Shown in pieces: positions 5,255 through 6,448 of a stretch of DNA of 6,448 nt. The number at the start of each line of letters is the position of its first letter. Position 1 is the stretch's first letter. Location: NCBI GenBank assembly GCA_002779555.1, contig PEWI01000023.1, positions 1 to 6,448 on the forward strand. The letters run 5' to 3'. This DNA is from Candidatus Bathyarchaeota archaeon CG07_land_8_20_14_0_80_47_9 (lineage in GTDB: Archaea; Thermoproteota; Bathyarchaeia; Bathyarchaeales; Bathycorpusculaceae). The translations under genes were made by a program, and so were the position numbers. The notes beneath the pieces are model-generated. The model ran no database searches, was not told the origin of the DNA, and saw only the letters and a program-made list of their open reading frames with translations.

Positions 5255-6070
5255 TTAGTACATTGCGTTTATATGTTCGGTTAGAACCCATTTGCAGTAT
5301 TCGCCGGTTTTCATGTTTTTTGCTTCTGCCAGTTCATTCAGTTTCTCGTATATGTCCATGTCTGATTTGGAAATCTTATCAAAGGCTGCCCTTAGAACAA
5401 TGTACTTGCCTCTCGGAGCACCTCTTCTCCCTCTTCCTTTGGTGAACTTTTCTAACTTTCTTTGGAATGCATCAGCTCCTTGTGTTTCTAAAATCTCTGC
5501 CAACTCGTCTTGAGTCAATTCTCCAAGTTTCAGTCTCGCAAGCGCCAGAGCATCTGTGTAGTTAAGTAAGCCTTTAGCAATGATTTCCTGCATCTTTGGA
5601 GTCAACTCTAAGATCTTCGTCCACTCGCTAAGCGTTGACGGCGATATACCTAATTTTCTGGCTGCCGCTCTCAAACCTGCCACGCTATAGTCAATGATGT
5701 CAGCCACTCTTCTGGCTCTTGTTACCGGATCCATTTCCTGCCTCAAAATCTGCAGATTCTCGATTAATGACGCTTCTCTTGCCTCATCATCAGACACGTT
5801 CTCAATTATACAGTCCTTACCTACCACAAAAAAGTTGGCTCCAACAGTCTTCTTCGCCAAAAACCGCCTTCCTCCAACGTACACCCCATACCTATCGCCT
5901 TCAGGCTTAGCCTTGAAAGGCCCAATAATCTTGCCACGCCGCAACTGTTCTATCAAGGCCTTGTTTGCCTCGGACTGCCCGAAAGCTTGGTCTCTCCGTA
6001 CATTTAACTTACTAACGTGAAACTTGCCTACAGATATCTGTTGTCCTATCTTCGGCAATTCTGTTGCCAT
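5255..6070 (-). CDS. parB: ParB/Spo0J-family partition protein
   Basis: 271 aa from the ATG at 6070; GGGTGA four bases upstream fixes this start, although the frame is open to 6232. ParB N-terminal domain ~9-115: ALIEQLRRGKIIGPFKAKP, then YVGGRRFLA (66-72) in place of the usual G-E-R-R motif that contacts CTP phosphates, then REASLIENLQILRQEMDP (98-115), the ENxQR-like box. A helix-turn-helix follows at ~132-152 (LRAAARKLGISPSTLSEW), then a helical region to ~205, a basic linker (KFTKGRGRRGAPRGK, ~208-222), and a C-terminal helical domain to 271, probably for dimerisation. ParB proteins bind centromere-like sites and act with a ParA ATPase in segregating chromosomes or plasmids. No parA lies in the window. 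Complete and with no damage. It may instead be a ParB-type regulator. Confidence 0.85.
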   Translation of the reverse strand: MATELPKIGQQISVGKFHVSKLNVRRDQAFGQSEANKALIEQLRRGKIIGPFKAKPEGDRYGVYVGGRRFLAKKTVGANFFVVGKDCIIENVSDDEAREASLIENLQILRQEMDPVTRARRVADIIDYSVAGLRAAARKLGISPSTLSEWTKILELTPKMQEIIAKGLLNYTDALALARLKLGELTQDELAEILETQGADAFQRKLEKFTKGRGRRGAPRGKYIVLRAAFDKISKSDMDIYEKLNELAEAKNMKTGEYCKWVLTEHINAMY

Positions 6071-6074
6071 ATTT

Positions 6075-6155
6075 TCACCCAAACTTCTATCTATGGATCG
6101 ATCGATCTCCAGTGCCCAAGAGCAACCCAGAAGCCCTTGGCGGGTAATATATGCG
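6075..6155 (-). promoter_or_regulatory. Leader and promoter of the ParB gene
   Basis: On the minus strand catatatta (6145-6153) is a TATA element, giving a transcription start near 6122 and a leader of about 50 bases that ends in GGGTGA (6075-6080). The palindrome at 6096-6107 lies in the leader. Confidence 0.4.
6096..6107. repeat. Palindrome GATCGATCGATC, copy 2 of ATCGATCGAT
   Basis: A perfect 12-bp palindrome 26 bp before the ParB start codon. Its inner ten bases equal the palindrome at 833-842. It is a candidate operator or parS-like site of a ParB-family protein. Confidence 0.35.
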
Positions 6156-6188
6156 TAAATGGACCTATCACTTCTCTCCCCGTCCCGA

Positions 6189-6200
6189 AACAACGTTGTT
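6189..6200. repeat. Palindrome AACAACGTTGTT upstream of ParB
   Basis: A perfect 12-bp palindrome ~120 bp upstream of the ParB start codon. A shorter one, TCACGTGA (6289-6296), lies ~90 bp further; its eight bases equal the centre of the bacterial parS consensus (TTTCACGTGAAA), but the outer bases do not match. Confidence 0.3.
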
Positions 6201-6370
6201 GCAGGTAAAACCCGGGATCCCCAACAAGCCAAGCGAAGGCCAGAAGCAAATCTCTAGTTCTCTATTATGCACACATTTGGTGCCTCCGTCACGTGATCAT
6301 TCCTCTTACCTTTTTTAATAGTATGGCTTGCCCATTGCGTGCTGTCAAGCTACCAAGCGCACATGCAGAG
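6201..6370. other. Non-coding stretch between ParB promoter and tRNA half
   Basis: No reading frame is convincing. It contains TCACGTGA (6289-6296) and a T-rich run with a TATA-like end (ttttttaatag, 6311-6321), about 50 bases before the tRNA half. No tRNA 5' half (acceptor strand cgggcgg, or a D-arm such as gttcag) is present. Confidence 0.5.
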
Positions 6371-6406
6371 ACCGGAGTGTCGCCGGTTCAAATCCGGCCC
6401 GCCCGA
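6371..6406 (+). tRNA. 3' half of tRNA-Tyr (no 5' half in window)
   Basis: Base by base: position 38 A (6371), anticodon-stem 3' strand ccgga (6372-6376), variable loop gtgtc (6377-6381), T-stem gccgg, T-loop ttcaaat, ccggc (6382-6398), acceptor 3' strand ccgcccg (6399-6405) and discriminator A (6406). A G at position 72 demands C1, the C1-G72 pair that marks archaeal tRNA-Tyr, and the T-arm and variable loop match, from memory, the Methanocaldococcus jannaschii tRNA-Tyr. CCA is not encoded. The anticodon and everything 5' of it are missing; upstream bases do not supply a partner acceptor strand or a D-arm. Most likely an attachment-site copy of the 3' half left by a tRNA-targeting integrase. 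Alternatives are the 3' exon after an intron, or a split tRNA. Confidence 0.75.
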
Positions 6407-6448
6407 CTAAGTCTAATCAGTTTAGGCAAGGCGGATTTGCTTTCACTT

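Noticed and set aside
5694..6020. 108-codon + frame
   Set aside because: Antisense shadow of the ParB gene, which has clear family motifs.
6071..6232. 54-residue N-terminal extension of the ParB protein
   Set aside because: GGGTGA sits just before the ATG at 6070 and ParB similarity starts after it; the extension contains the palindrome and promoter.
1..6448. CRISPR array
   Set aside because: No regularly spaced repeats of 24-37 bp were found; the direct repeats at 2290-2338 are only two, imperfect and 29 bp apart.

Overview
The window looks archaeal. Evidence: AT-rich TATA elements lie about 25 bp upstream of the expected transcription starts (1843-1852, 2409-2418, 3532-3541, 3617-3624). 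Shine-Dalgarno sites are of the GGTGA/GGAGG type, and at least one gene (MNT, start 1822) appears to be leaderless. The 3' half of a tRNA-Tyr of the archaeal C1-G72 type, with no encoded CCA, lies near the right end. Protein families (VapBC, MNT/HEPN, archaeal ParB-like proteins, a small EF-Tu-domain-2-like protein) fit a Bathyarchaeia/TACK-type archaeon, but the exact lineage is inference.

Layout. 1-549 (+): C-terminal part of a ParB/KorB-like HTH protein whose start lies outside the window. 579-722 (-): possible 47-aa membrane protein, converging on the first gene at a shared hairpin. 868-1822 (-): HEPN toxin and MNT antitoxin, overlapping genes with a leaderless promoter and a 22-bp-phased direct repeat that could be the operator. 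1949-2450: no confident gene; hairpins, a possible gene remnant and short direct repeats. 2451-2768 (+): orphan basic protein with a good promoter and ribosome site. 2812-3499 (-): VapB (ribbon-helix-helix) and VapC (PIN) pair. 3665-4204 (+): a second ParB/KorB-like protein whose C-terminus has been replaced in frame by the last ~39 residues of a short-chain dehydrogenase. 4404-4691 (+): N-terminus of a DUF772-type transposase, cut off and joined to a frameshifted fragment of an EF-Tu-domain-2-like protein (to 4886). 4887-5254: no gene; one promoter-like site. 5255-6070 (-): complete ParB/Spo0J-like partition protein with palindromes upstream. 6371-6406 (+): the tRNA-Tyr 3' half.

Reading it together: three ParB-superfamily genes, two toxin-antitoxin pairs, a dead transposase, two recombinant gene junctions and a 3' tRNA fragment point to an integrated mobile element or genomic island. 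Its right border would be the tRNA fragment, with the intact tRNA-Tyr somewhere to the left of the window. The partition protein and toxin-antitoxin pairs would serve maintenance of such an element. No ParA, integrase or replication gene is visible here, so this remains inference. The clearest oddities are the ParB-SDR chimera, the transposase/EF-like mosaic, and the tRNA half.
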